DNA of 64,000 nt from Akebia trifoliata (GCA_017979445.1 CM030704.1:9965658-10029657); one strand, 5' to 3'. Counted from the stretch's first letter, positions 1 to 11,340 are shown. Numbers and translations are program-made. Notes: generated by a model not told the origin, from the letters alone.

Positions 1-430
1 TATGCCATTAAAAATCTTATCGATGCCAAAAAGGTTACCATCCTTGGCCTAGCATCACCAAATGTCACCACTAATCCACTACCTACCTATCTACCTCCAC
101 CAACCTTGAACATAGTGTCCAATATCCAATTACCATTCGACCCCTATTTCTCTCATCCATTTAATCCACGTAAAACCACCCAATCACTATGTTGTTGGAA
201 CAACTTTTACTAATGAAGTCCTCACCACAAGCTATGAGCCATTTGATCTAGTATCGAATGAGTCATACTATCTATCCCTACCTCATTTCAGTAGCCCCAC
301 ATTCACTAGTTACATCTTGGTTCAAATGAACCAGAAAGCCCTATTTCTTTGATGGATGAAGACTCATATTTGTTGACCAAAGATGATGAGTCTTTTTTCC
401 TCTCCTGCAACGAAATCAGACATATGACTT
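1..430 (+). pseudogene. gag: T1 gag C-terminal fragment
   Basis: The reading opens with an AIKNLIDAKK motif. This matches the QDLIDAKK stretch that follows the Cys/His knuckle in the T3 gag (26565-26987, minus), and the downstream Pro/Thr-rich tail also matches T3. A frame around 200-340 contains NEVLTTSYEPFDL, again matching the T3 gag tail at 26190-26405. Stops interrupt it near 350 and 430. Gag is the structural capsid protein; only its C-terminal tail is in the window and it cannot be translated intact. Confidence 0.75.
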
Positions 431-519
431 GAGGGGGAAGAGTCTTTAAGCCACTAAAACTCCATGTTTACAATCTTATTGCCTTAGCAAGAAAAGAGAC
501 AAAAGATCCCATTAAAGAA

Positions 520-1560
520 ATAATAGAAAAAGATGACTCTATGATCAAGCAATTAAAGAGATCGTGGGCCAATATCTCTATTTAGGCAGTTGGCCAGTAT
601 AGTAGGGGCAACTTATGTGGAGAACATTCTGTCTTTCTCTGACTTAGACCTCCTAAAAGAGGGAATAAACCATACTAAACTATTACACATTACAGTTGAT
701 TACAACAGGATGATGGTAACTCTTGTTTTAATTGATAATGGGATTGCACTGAATGTTTGCCCCTTAAAGACTACTATTTGCCTTGGGTTTAAAGTTAAAG
801 ATCTCAAGCCAACTAATCAGGGTGTCAAAGCATATGATAGCACCAAAATAAACGTATTGAAAATTTTACACCTTCGATTGTCCATAGCATAACTGATTTT
901 CCTGTAGAGTTCTAGCTCATAGATATCCAGTCCTCTTTCAATTTGTTGTTAGGAAGACCGTGACTACACCAAATCAAATCCATACACTCCACGCTACACC
1001 AGAAGGTCAAATTTATCAAAGATGGACTAGTGATTATCCTTTACGGAGATGCCAGAATTGTCGGGATTATAAATATATCAAAGCGAAAAGTGAGCCGTTA
1101 CTTGAGATTTAGACATAACAACAGGGGGTAGAGCTCAACAGGTTTGAATTCGAGAAGATCTGCTCAGTTCAATGGGACCATACTATAAAGGAATATTTCC
1201 CTATCAAAAATACATTTAATTACTATATAGTTAATATGTTTAAGAACATGAGATTTTTTTCTTGTATGGGCCTAGGTCGTAGGTAACAAGGTATTAAAGT
1301 TGCACCAGTAATCAAAGAAGTCATTAACATATTTGATTTTGGGTATGAACCTACCAAGGAAGATTGGGCCCAATATTGGAAGACAAAATGGGATAAGGCA
1401 AATGCAAAAAGGCAAGGACGCTCTATAAATCTGATTAAAATGGAGCTTTATCATAAAACCCTTAATGGATACTTCGTGAAAATAGGGGAAAATTTTCCTC
1501 ATTATGGTTTCCTAGAGCCATTCATTGATCACATCACAGGTACTCCGTCTGTTAGGATTT
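520..1560 (+). pseudogene. T1 aspartic protease and G-patch-like linker, decayed
   Basis: The stretch 590-892 is open and contains VLIDNGIALNVCPL, the retropepsin active-site region of Tat-type elements, with an Asp-Asn-Gly where many proteases have Asp-Ser/Thr-Gly. About 950-1060 decodes, with breaks, a segment like the LLGRPW / KVKFI region that follows the protease flap in this family. Near 1240-1290 a short FKNMRFF...MGLGR stretch resembles the G-patch found after protease in some plant gypsy elements. The protease would process Gag-Pol; here several stops and frameshifts separate the parts. The G-patch call is tentative. Confidence 0.65.
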
Positions 1561-1959
1561 GAAATCTTCTTTGGTATGGACTAGCCTGAAAAGAAAGCAA
1601 GCAAACAGGTTGGAGAAAGAAAAACTGAAGACTAGCAACTCAGCATAGACTCCTTTAGTATTGATCGGTTGTTCATTGAAAATCATAGTGTTTTAATGTT
1701 GTCAGTTGGGAAGGGGGTCCCAAATCCTCAATCTGTAATCAAACCCATGGTCGAGTTTTTTTTCTAATTATCATGTAATGAGTCTTATGTTTCATATCGA
1801 GACTGGTTTTGTCAGTCTTGTTATATCTGTTGAGTTAGACGTGGCTGATAAGTCTGTTATTTTTGTTGAGTCGTTTGAGTCTATTAAGTCTGTAGTGAGC
1901 CCTGTCACCCTATCTTTTTTTAATGAAATAAAAAATAATTCTAATTACCCTGAACTTTA

Positions 1960-3135
1960 TAATAATTTAACTAATAATCTAGCTTCGGAGGGAGAATCTT
2001 TTGACGAAGAACCTCCCCCCTGAACTAATTACATTACTCGAACAAGAAAATGAACATCAGACTCAACCTCTAACGGAAAAAACAAAGGTTATCAACCTCA
2101 GAACAAAAGAAAATCCTCAAGAGATTCGGATTGGTGTCACCTTATCTCTTGATAAACACAAAAGGATAGTGATTTGCTTAGAAAGTTCAAAGATGTGTTC
2201 ATGTGGTCTTAGGAAGATATGTTGGGAGTAAGTATGAACATTGTTCAACATCGAAATCCATTACATCCTGATGCTCGACTAGTTAAACAGAAGCTTCGAC
2301 GTATGAAGTTAGAATGGACTCTGAAAATAAAAAAGGAGGTTACAAATCAAATTAATGCCAGATTTTTGAAAATAGTAGAATACCTTGAATGGATTGCTAA
2401 CGTAGTCCAAGTTCTTAAAAAAGATGGAAAAGTTAGAATGTGCAGGGATTTTAAATACCTAAATAAGGTAAGTCCAAAAGATGTTTTCCTCTACCACACA
2501 TATATGTTCTAATATATAGTACGGTAGGACACGTTTTGTTATCTTTCATGGATGGATTTTCAGGGTACAATCAAATAAAAATGGACCCTCGTGATATGCA
2601 AAAGACGTCGCTCATCACATAGTGGGGAACCTTTTGTTTCAAAGTCATGCCTTTTGATTTGAAGAATGCTAGGACCACATACAAAACAACAACTATGACT
2701 TTATTGCACAACATGATACACAAAGAAGTCGAAGTTTATGTAAATAATATGATAGTTAAATCCGAAGAATGACTAAGACATGTCGCTACATTAGAAAAGT
2801 TTCTCACAATGATTCAAAAAGTACCAATTGCATCTCAACCCATAGAAATGTGTATTTAGAGTAACTTCTAGAAAATCATTGGGATTTGTGGTCAATCAAA
2901 GAGGGATTGAAGTAGACCCTGGAAAAATTAAAGCTATCTAAGAAATGACATCTCCTAAGACTGAAAAGAAGATTCGAGGATTTTTAGGCAGAATTTAGTA
3001 TGTTAGTAGATTCATCGCTCAGCTCATCAATGTTTGCAAACCCATTTTCAAGTTTCTCAAGAAGAATAAGTCAACAGTGTAGAATGAACAATGTCAAAAG
3101 GCCTTTGATCAAGTCAGAGAGTATCTCTCGAACTA
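1960..3135 (+). pseudogene. T1 reverse transcriptase, decayed, catalytic YxDD lost
   Basis: A linker (1960-2230, with FDEEPPPELITLLEQE and KVINLRTKE) precedes the RT fingers. At 2219-2512 the motif YLEWIANVVQVLKKDGKVRM is clear, then FMDGFSGYNQIKMDP and MPFDL in the palm. The catalytic box reads YVNN (2737-2748), so both essential aspartates are asparagine. Stops at about 2620 and 2770 and frameshifts follow. RT copies the element RNA into DNA; this copy is inactive. The equivalent linker and finger segments survive on the minus strand in T2 and T3. Confidence 0.85.
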
Positions 3136-3268
3136 GCTTATCTTGGTTCCACCTACATTAGGCAAACCTTTTCTTTTTTATCTTTCAGTCATAAAAGAAG
3201 CTAGCTTATCTTGGTTCCACCTACCCTAGGCAAACCTCTTCTTTTTTATCTTTCAGTCATAAAAGAAG
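3133..3268 (+). repeat. 68-bp direct tandem duplication in T1 pol
   Basis: Units 3133-3200 and 3201-3268 both begin CTAGCTTATCTTGGTTCCAC and end ATAAAAGAAG, with only a few differences. 68 is not a multiple of 3, so the duplication shifts the reading frame between RT and the first RNase H. It looks like a local duplication that happened after insertion. Confidence 0.9.
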
Positions 3269-3670
3269 CTAATGGATGTATGTTGGCACAATATGACGAA
3301 GACAATCGCAAAGAAAAGGCCATTTACTACATTAGAAAAATATGTTTGAATATGAACAAAAGTATTCGACCCTTAGAAAAACCTACCTAGCACTAGTGTG
3401 GGCTACTTAGAAACTTTGGTACTACATGCTTTCTCATTCAATTATCTTGTATATCTCGGATGGATCCTCTCAAATTTCTCTTCAAAAAATCGATACTGAT
3501 AGGAAGATGCACGATGGCTGTTATTATTATCAAAATTTGACATCACTCACGTTACTCAAAAGTATATTCAAGGAAGAGCTTTGGCAGAATACTTGGCAGA
3601 TCACCCAATAGTAGAAGGAATATGGCATGTTGATTAGTTCCCAGATGAGAACATCATGCATGTTGAGGAA
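3240..3670 (+). pseudogene. T1 first RNase H (RT-linked), decayed
   Basis: Following the duplication the reading gives ANGCMLAQYDEDNRKEKAIY, then LALVWAT, then a stop and a frameshift. A second frame (3520-3640) gives SEFDITYVTQKYIQGRALAEY, the C-terminal part of the RT-linked RNase H/connection in Tat-type polyproteins. It would remove RNA from RNA:DNA hybrids. The next domain is a second RNase H, so T1 has the dual-RNase H order of the Tat lineage. Confidence 0.75.
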
Positions 3671-3684
3671 GAGTTGTAGAATTA

Positions 3685-4095
3685 ACATGGCAACTATACT
3701 TCGATGGAGCTGCAAATCAGAAAAGGCATGGACTAGGGGCAGGTCTATTTTCTCCTGAAGGATGTCACATTCTAATCGCTATTAAGTTAGCCTTCTCTAA
3801 CACCAATAATACAACTGAATATGAGGTGTGCATCACCAGGCTTGAGGTCACTTTGAATCTAAGCATCATGAAAATTGAAGTATTCAGGGATTCAGTCTTG
3901 GTTATATATCAGTCGTTGGAAGAATGGAAAACTAGGGATGAGAACTTGAAGCCCTATTATGAGTATCTACTAAACTTGGTAAGAAAGTTCAAAACCATCC
4001 TATTCCAACACCTATCAAGGGAACATAATAGATTTACTGATGTACTGACTACTCTCTCTTCAATGATTCATTTGCCTCCTTTGGTGAAATGCTAA
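3685..4095 (+). pseudogene. T1 second (archaeal-type) RNase H domain
   Basis: An open frame of about 135 codons runs from WQLYFDGAANQ to the stop after position 4095. Acidic residues expected at the active site are visible: Asp in YFDGA, Glu in NNTTEYEVC, Asp in FRDSVLV and Asp in HNRFTDVLTTL. This is the best-kept T1 coding segment. In Tat/Ogre elements this extra RNase H sits between the RT-linked RNase H and integrase, as here. No start codon of its own is expected because it is part of the polyprotein. Confidence 0.8.
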
Positions 4096-4149
4096 TTGAT
4101 TTGGTCAAGGTTATAGGAACTCGATATTTTGATTGCTCTATCGAGTCTT

Positions 4150-4221
4150 CTTTTCAGAATGAGTAATCTTCAATCTTCTTCTGAGATGGAGTAATCTTCG
4201 GTCTTCTTCTGAAATCGCCTC
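4150..4221 (+). repeat. Left part of a 28-29 bp minisatellite split by T2/T3
   Basis: Imperfect units built on CTTCTGAGATGGAGTAATCTTC occur twice and then break off at the T2 boundary. Near-identical units resume at 33070 directly after T3. The two halves flank the T2 plus T3 block, so that block landed in this small array within T1. Confidence 0.7.
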
Positions 4222-4234
4222 TGAAAGCGCCCTC

Positions 4235-4255
4235 GATCCGCGGGGTGCGCGGATC
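4235..4255. other. U5-end hairpin of T2 3' LTR
   Basis: GATCCGCG (4235-4242), loop GGGTG, CGCGGATC (4248-4255): a perfect 8-bp stem starting 13 nt inside the U5 terminus. The same hairpin is perfect at 15137-15157 and has one mismatch plus a G:T wobble in the LTR at 16250. Confidence 0.8.
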
Positions 4256-4818
4256 CACTTTTGACTCTTGAGGTTTGGGAGTCGCCACCTAGTTGTTAAG
4301 GTCTAGGAACCAAACTGACTCTAAAAAATGCAAACTAATCTACGAAAGAGAAAAAGAGTCTGGGGATCACGTTACGGGGTTGGAAGGTGTTAGGCACCAA
4401 CCCCGCCCGGCCAAAGTCGGTCTCTACTAACTTCCCAAATAAATCACATTGCTAAAAACCTAAATAAAAATAAAAATAAATTTTTTTATACCTTTCCGAT
4501 AGCAAGGATTTTGTTCCCTCAGATCTGACAAAAACAGCTCCTTGTACTGTACTCTCTTGCTTCTTTTGTTTCCGGATTTGATTTCGGATCTCCGAGGCAA
4601 GGTATCTCCTTATTTTTGGATTTGAACTCTTCAAGTTTGTTGTAGATTTTGGGATGTTTTTGGAAGACTTTTAGGTGTTTTCTAGGCTAAAATTGAAGGA
4701 GGGATGTTAGGTAAAGAGTTGGGGCTCCAAAACTAGGGTTTATGGGATGCTATGGGGGCTTCTAGACGTACTTCTCTTAGGGTTTATGATTTGATACGAA
4801 AATAGGGTGTGAGCACCT

Positions 4819-4828
4819 CTATTTATAG
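4819..4828 (-). promoter_or_regulatory. TATA box of T2 3' LTR
   Basis: The sense (minus) strand reads CTATAAATAG, a canonical plant TATA box, about 600 nt from the U5 end. It sets U3 at roughly 1.15 kb (without the MITE) and R-U5 at roughly 0.6 kb. The same box is at 16847-16856. Confidence 0.75.
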
Positions 4829-5495
4829 ATTTTTTAGGAGTTGATTTGGATAGAGTTAGTATTTAATTAGAGTTCTTTAATTAGAGTTGTGTTTTAGTTA
4901 GACTTGTTTTAGGTAGAATTGTGTTTTAATTAGAATTGTTTTAGGTAGAATTGTTTTTAAGTTAGAACTCTATTGATTGAGTTATTATTTAATTAGAACT
5001 CTATTATGACTTTTGATTTATTTGATCGACTTTTAAGTTTGACTTTAGTCTTAATTGATTGACTTTTAATATCTTGACTTTAGTCATTCTTAATTGACTT
5101 TAATTTTGACTTTAGTCTCACTTGATTGACTTTAATACCTTGACCTCAGTCTTGCTTGATTTACTTTTAATTTTTGGAGAACCCCCCTCCATTATTTCTT
5201 TAATTCTTTGGACCCCCAAATGGAGGGGTCCTTAAAGAAATATCTCACGAACCCTCGACAATTTTACTTGAAAGCCCGATTAATCGATTTTTTAATTCAA
5301 AATTTTAAATTAATTTCATCAATGTTTCACTTTAATTATTTAATATTTTATATTTTAATTTTGAAATTTTTAATTATGAAAATTATGAAATTACCGTTTT
5401 GCCCCCGGAGAGGACTTTTCACATTTTAAGTCCATTTTTAATTTTCTAGGATGTTTTAGAATCAATTTTTCGTAAGGAATTCAATGGAAATATTA

Positions 5496-6673
5496 GTAGG
5501 CGTTTGGATAGGACTCCTTGGCTACTTCTGACTCTTGCGGGGAGTTAGAAGTCGTTTGGATGCATTTGGATAAACAACTCCTTCGAAGAGTTACTCCGCG
5601 CAAGAGCAAGAAATTACTCTTTGTGAAGAAGTCGAGAAAACCTATTTCTCAAAACTCATCTTGCGGGGAGTCAAAATTTAATGGTTCGTTTTACCAAAAT
5701 ACCCTTAACTTTATTAATTTTCTATGAAAATATTCCTAATTCATTTACCCTTAAATCAAATGAAAGAAACATTTATTAATATTAATTTTATTTTTTTATT
5801 TTGAGTATAATGGATTAAACACATTATATTAATATTTAATATTTAAAATATTATATTATATTATATTAATATTTATATATAAAATGTCAAAAACAATATA
5901 GTTTGAAGGCATATTATGACACTAAAAGACAGTCAGTCAATTTTTTTTTTAAATTTTGAGTATAATGGATTTAAACACATTATATTAATTTAATATTTAA
6001 AATATTATATTATATTAATTATTTTATAGTTAAAATGTCAAAAACAATATAGTTTGAAGGCATATTATGACACTAAAAGACAGTCAGTTCAATTTTTTTT
6101 TTAAATTTTGAGTATAATAGATTTAAACACATATATTAATATTAATATTTAAAATATTATATTAATATTTAATATTTAAAATATTATATTATATTAATTA
6201 ATATTTATAGTTAAAATGTCAAAAACAGTATAGTTTGAAGGCATATTATGACACTAAAAGACGTCTGTCAATTTTTTTTTTAAATTTTGAGTATAATAGA
6301 TTTAAACATATTATATTAATATTTAATATTTAAAATATTATATTATATTATATTAATATTTATTATATATATTATATTAAATTTATAATTAAAATGTCAA
6401 AAACAGTATGGTTTGAAGGCATATTATGACACTAAAAGATAAAAACAGTAACTAGTATAATATAAGGGTATTCTGGTCTTTTTTCTAGAAGTCATGAGAA
6501 GTCAGTATGGTTCCCAAACAAACTTCCAGCACACAAGTATTTCTGCCAGTACTTCACAGAGCTGATTGCCAAATGCCCTTTCTGCACAGAATTACTTTTC
6601 CAGCTCCTCCATAGAGTACTTCAACTCCTGTTCTTTGGAAGAGTAGTTCTACTCCTGGTATCCAAACAGGCCC
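5496..6673. mobile_element. Harbinger-like non-autonomous element (MITE-type) in T2 LTR
   Basis: Ends are GTAGGCGTTTGGATA (left) and, on the other strand, GGGCCTGTTTGGATA (right), about 12 of 15 matching. TTA at 5493-5495 is repeated at 6674-6676, the 3-bp target duplication typical of PIF/Harbinger. The empty site is visible in the other LTR at about 17546 (ATATTAGTTTTTG). At 1178 bp with no recognisable transposase it is non-autonomous. The interior is AT-rich and tandemly repeated. Confidence 0.85.
5790..6450. repeat. AT-rich minisatellite of ~150-180 bp units inside the MITE
   Basis: Four copies of AAATGTCAAAAACA followed by GTTTGAAGGCATATTATGAC (starting near 5882, 6033, 6213, 6393) alternate with TTTTGAGTATAATGGATT-type blocks and runs of TATTAATATT. 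Unit length varies through short AT-repeat expansions. Confidence 0.85.
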
Positions 6674-7131
6674 TTAGTTTTTGTTATTTATGAATTTTTT
6701 TGTGTGAAATGGTTGTGAACTTTATGAGGGGCATTTTCGTAATTTCGTCAAATTTTGTTAAAATTAGTGAAATGATTTATTTGGTTTCGATTTGTTATTT
6801 TATGTGTTTGAGAGAGTTTTCCTAAGCGTAACGTAGGCTCTAGGGTTGTTTTGAGGTTAGGGGTATTTTGGTAATTTGGTCAATTTTTAGTGATTTTTAT
6901 CGTGAAGCTTCTTTTTGGTCTGCAAGATGATGATTTCTATGTTTCTGGGGTCGTATTTTCCTAGCGTAGCGTGGTTTCTAAGATTTTGTCAGTTTGAGAT
7001 ACCTCATCCGGATTTCTGAAACACATCTGGTAACAAAATAAATTAATGGAATACACATCTATCATTGGGAATCATTGCGATCGGGTTGACGAGTTGATTA
7101 ATCAGGCGGATGCAAAAATGGGGTGTCTACA

Positions 7132-7150
7132 GATGCCCCTCTTTGGCAGA
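7132..7150 (-). other. T2 polypurine tract
   Basis: On the sense strand CCAAAGAGGGGCATC directly precedes the LTR start TGTAGACACC. This is the plus-strand primer for reverse transcription. T3 (22102 on) and T1 (up to 44400) have the matching sequence at the same place. Confidence 0.8.
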
Positions 7151-7479
7151 GGGTTGAAACAAACTAGATAGCAAATCTATTTTGGTAGATAGTGCGATAT
7201 CTGAATGCCAAAGCTAGTGACAGTTCATTTTGCAGCCTGATTTAGCAATTCGTCAAGGTGTTCGGATCCTTGAGGGTAAGCTCTCCCCGAATTAAAAGGG
7301 TTGTCAAGTCCTTGAGCGCGAGCTCTTACTGGCAGTGTCAGATCCTTGAATTTAAAAAATTCTCCTTGACTGATATAACAACTGTGCAAGTGTGTGATTT
7401 AAAATCTGAGATAAATTTGAGTAAAATCTGAGTATAATCTGAGCATAATTTGAATATAAACTGAGCATAAACTGAGCAA

Positions 7480-8372
7480 AGTTCCGAGAAAACCCTCGGC
7501 GGTAACTGAGCATAATTCCGAGAATACCCTCGGCGGTAACTGAGCATAGTTCCGAGAAAACCCTCGGTGGCATCTGAGCATAATTCCGAGAAAACCCTCG
7601 GCGGCATCTGAGCATAGTTTCGAGAAAACCCTCGGCAGTAACTGGGCATAGTTCCGAGAAAACCCTCGGCGACATCTAAGCATAATTCTGAGAAAACCCT
7701 CGGCGGTAACTGAGCATAGTTCCGAGAAAACCCTCGGCGGCATCTAAGCATAATTTCGAGAAAACCCTCGGCGGCATCTGAGCATAATTCCGAGAAAACC
7801 CTCGGCGGTAACTGAGCATAGTTCCGAGAAAACCCTCGGCGGCATCTGAGCATAGTTCCGAGAAAACCCTCGGCGGTAACTAGGCATAGTTCTGAGAAAA
7901 TCCTCGGCGGCATCTGAGCATAATTCTGAGAAAACCCTCGGCGGCATCTGAGCATAATTCTGAGAAAACCCTCGGCGGTAACTGAGCATAATTCCGAGAA
8001 AACCCTCGGCGGCATCTGAGCATAGTTCCGAGAAAACCCTCGGCGGTAACTGAGCATAGTTCGGAGAAAACCCTCGGTGGCATCTGAGCATAGTTCCGAG
8101 AAAACCTTCGGCGGCATCTGAGCATAGTTCCGAGAAAACCTCGGCGGCATCTGAGCATAGTTCCGAGGAAACCCTCGACGGTAACTGAGCATAGTTCCGA
8201 GAAAACCATCGGCGGCATCTGAGCATAGTTCCGAGAAAACCCTCGGCGGCATCTGAGCATAGTTCCGAGAAAACCCTCAGCGGTAACTGAGCATAGTTTC
8301 GATAGTTCCGAGAAAACCCTCGGCGGTAACTAAGCATAATCCAAGTTAGCCCTTGGCGGAAACTGAGCAAAA
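7480..8372 (-). repeat. T2 3' UTR tandem array, 34-bp units with a dyad
   Basis: About 25 units. The + strand unit contains CCGAGAAAACCCTCGG followed by CGGCATCTGAGCATAGTT or CGGTAACTGAGCATAGTT; the two variants are mixed along the array. CCGAG/CTCGG can pair around an AAAACC loop. Because 34 is 1 mod 3, the sense strand stays open in all three frames and yields a 34-residue peptide period; I read this as a by-product, not a gene. A degenerate lead-in of TGAGCATAA-type units spans about 7400-7480. Confidence 0.92.
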
Positions 8373-9860
8373 CTGGCAGAGGAATGAATGAATTTTGGGA
8401 AATAATGAACGAATTTGGAGAAAACTGATTAGAACGAACCGGAGAACGAATAAATTTGGAAGATAATGAATCTGGAAGAGAAATGATCGATTCCAAGAAT
8501 GATCGGATCTGAAAAGAATCTGGAGAACGAAAGAATGTCATATCTCCTTATGTGAGATCCAAAATGTTTTTGTTTGAACCTCAAGGATTTATCAAAATGT
8601 TTTATGAATTTAAAACCTGAGTTTTTATTTCTTTTGAACCTCAAGAGTTTTTTCAAAAAACTATTATCAAGAGGGTAACATTAAATTTGGGGTTCCTATT
8701 GTCTCTTAGGATTAACATTGCTCAAAAACAAAATGCCCCTAGTTTGACAATGAACATGGCATTGAAGATAATTGAACACATCATGCAAAAATTAAAAAAA
8801 ATACCCCTAGTATAAGGGGGAAAAGTTACATTAAGAAAAAATGCCCCTTATATGAAGGTTTGAAATAATTGATTACCACAAGCGCAATAAAGATTCAACT
8901 TTTAATTTTGATTAATTTTATTAAAGATTTTGAGTCAGGCTCAAGAGAACAAAATATTTCCTTTTGAGACTCATCATATAATTCATCCTTCTCTCCTTTG
9001 GTTCACTTGGGGAAGTAAGAATTTTCAGATCGATCGTAGACAAGATACTTGTGGCTTATGAGTCTATGCCTGGTTTAAACTAAGTATTGAACTTGATTAT
9101 TCGGACTTCTGATGTTTTAGCTCGGACAGCTCTCAGCTTGGGATTTTCTTCTGTTTTTCTTTGTTGCTCTAACTTTTGCCTAGATCGCCTTTTCAGGTTT
9201 TCAATCTAGCGAGCTTGCTCTAGCTTTTGCCTAGATCGCCTTTTCAGGTTTTCGATCTAGCGAGCTCTTTTTTTTTCTTGACTCTGATTGTTGCCAAAGT
9301 TGTCTTTTCAGATTTTCAACCTTGCGAGCTTGCCTTAATTTTTGCCTAAGTCGCCCTTTTCGGGTTTTCAACTTAGCAGGCTTCATCATTTTTTATCTTT
9401 CTCTTCTCCTCTGAACTTCTGGAGTTGCTGTTTGATCATGCTTTGCTATCTTCCTTGACTTTTCACACGGTACTTAGGAGGACTTTCATGGGTAAGCTTA
9501 GGACTGGGTATAAAAAGAAAGGAATTTTGAGGCTCAAAAACCCAAATGCCCTTTGTGTGGCATTTCCTTTTAAATTATTTCTTTTTCTTTAAATTTTCTT
9601 CCCCATTTTGAAGATATTTTTCTTTTCTTTTGAATTTTTTTCTTGATTTTTTTTATTGTGTGGGAACTATATTTTTTTTATTTTGATGTGATCGGGCCTG
9701 AAGTAACTTCTCAGGTTGCCTACGTACCCCAGAATTTTGGGATCAGACCAAAACATAGTTCGAAATTTTTTCCTCCCCTAGGTTAGGTGATCAGGCTAAG
9801 AAATAAAAGGCACAATTTTTCTCTTTTTGAACAGACTGCAAAGGGGTTGAGAAAGGAGAT
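8373..9860 (-). other. T2 3' UTR spacer, non-coding
   Basis: No coding signal. It is colinear with T3 23567-24930 and, on the opposite strand, with T1 39870-40409 plus 42650-43590. Around 9160-9380 are four diverged ~52-bp units with TTTTGCCTAGATCGCCTTTTC and ATCTAGCGAG, in which TAGAT and ATCTA can pair. The conserved position in three copies marks this as part of the family's long 3' UTR. Confidence 0.75.
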
Positions 9861-9866
9861 AAAGAA

Positions 9867-10660
9867 TTAGGTAATAGGAAAATTGATTCGGCCAAAAATG
9901 GCCTCCTTAAATGTAGTACCGTTTGATTTGGTCAAGGTTGGTTGGTTCTGGCAACTCGATTCCATCATGATCTTGAAGCCTGACAGCTTTTCTTGGTAAT
10001 ATTTCCTTGATGATGTATGGACCTCCCCAATTAGGTTTGAACTTCCCTCTAGGGTCAAAAATAAGTACTCAATTCTCTTTGAAATCTGATGGTTAAATCC
10101 TTAACTTGTAAGTGGTGAACTTTGACCTTCGTGCGGGTGACTTTTCTCTGATAAGTTTGCACGTGGTACAAAACTCTAAGTTGTTCTTCTTCAATCAAGT
10201 TTAATTCTTCATACCGTTGGCGAACCCAATCTATTTCTAACAATTGACTTTCTTTGAAGACCTTGAGATATGGAATTTCCATTTCTACTGGTAAGATTGC
10301 TTTCATATCATACACTAGAAAATAGGGGGTGACTCCAGTGGAAGACTGTATTGAAGTAGATATGCCCCTAGTGTGAATGGTAACTTCTCTGACCAATCCT
10401 GGTATGATTGACATATTTTCCTGATGATTATTTTGAGACTCATATTAGCTGCTTGCTTCAACTGTTCCATTAATTTGAGGATGGTAGATGGATGATCTGT
10501 GATGCCGGATCTTGAACTTTGTACACAGAATAATGACCTAAGCTTTGAAGTACGAGCCATTATCAGGGATCAGTTCAAATGGTACCCCCATATCGACTGA
10601 TAATATGTGATTTGCAACTCAAGATGTAGTGAGGATAGCACTGAAACATTTTATAACATC
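9867..10660 (-). pseudogene. T2 integrase, core and C-terminus, decayed
   Basis: Minus-strand frames give VANHI, then PDNGSYFKA (second catalytic Asp region), NGTVEA (catalytic Glu region), an open stretch at 10414-10055 (with SSTGVTPYFLVYDMKAILPV and RQRYEELNLIEEEQL), and a decayed C-terminus colinear with T1 39600-39780. Integrase joins element DNA to the host genome. The zinc-binding N-terminus and first catalytic Asp region are absent because a deletion joins this segment to the RT start near 10660-10690. Stops and frameshifts make it non-functional. Confidence 0.8.
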
Positions 10661-10679
10661 TCTATCGATATTTTCATCT

Positions 10680-11340
10680 CATCAAGCGAGTATCTATTCC
10701 GTGTTGAACAACACCCAAGCTTGCACCTAACACATCCTCATCAGATCACACGAACAAGTCTTTTGAAATTTCTGAGTAAATTCATTATCCCATCGTGTTC
10801 CTTTAGGGATAGGAGGGTTTCTATTTGAATCTCTTTAGGAAATATTTTCTGTTCCGAGGTCAATAACCTTGTTTTTTCTTGATTAAACGTTGAGCCTGAC
10901 TCTTATCTTCTTTCTCAAGAAAGAAATCTATCCTTGAAGCCAGATTAGTAGTTAATTCGTTAATGCGCTCGAGATATTCAAATATTTCCTTTAGCCAATC
11001 AAATTCAAAAGGGGCGACAGACACCTCTATGACTCGACAAACTAACTCGACTCGACAGAAAAAGAGTAGACTCGATCTAAAGAAAATATGACATTGAAAA
11101 ATTGGACTCGAGCTAACTCAAATAACTCATGAAAACTCAATACAACTACCCACAACGGGCTTGATTAGGACTGAGGACTGAGACATTGCTTATAATCGAT
11201 AAGACTAAAGTACTATGATCTTCAGGGAATAACTGGGCGATGTTGAGAAATTCTAAAGGATTGATTTGGCGTTGACGTTCGTTCCAACTGACTGGACTAG
11301 TAACCCTAGCTAGACGGTGGACGATTGAGCTTAGGTACAA
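10680..11340 (-). pseudogene. T2 protease-RT linker and RT start, remnant
   Basis: On the minus strand from 10870 the reading resembles the T1 linker at 2080-2260 (a VIDLGTEN motif and a LLRNF motif) and breaks off just after a VVQHGID motif at the very start of RT. Upstream (10980-11340) is sequence shared with T3 25780-26060 and 27790-27860. Gag is missing, so a second deletion removed it. No intact product is possible. Confidence 0.6.

Larger units (their letters stand above)
4222..7131 (-). repeat. T2 3' LTR, interrupted by a Harbinger-like MITE
   Basis: The + strand reads TGAAAGCGCC at 4222 and ends GGGGTGTCTACA at 7131, matching the intact 1.75-kb LTR at 16250-18001 throughout except for the insertion at 5496-6673. 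Without the insertion it is about 1.73 kb. The sense strand is minus. A PPT lies immediately outside the 7131 end, which identifies this as the 3' LTR. Confidence 0.93.

Noticed and set aside
7480..8372. CRISPR-like array (regular ~34-bp repeats with a dyad)
   Set aside because: Units are contiguous with no unique spacers, there are no cas genes, and the setting is a plant retrotransposon.
7338..8541. Long overlapping minus frames (up to 304 codons) as repeat-protein genes
   Set aside because: They are the 34-bp array read in different frames; no start context, no non-repetitive domain, and position in a retrotransposon 3' UTR.
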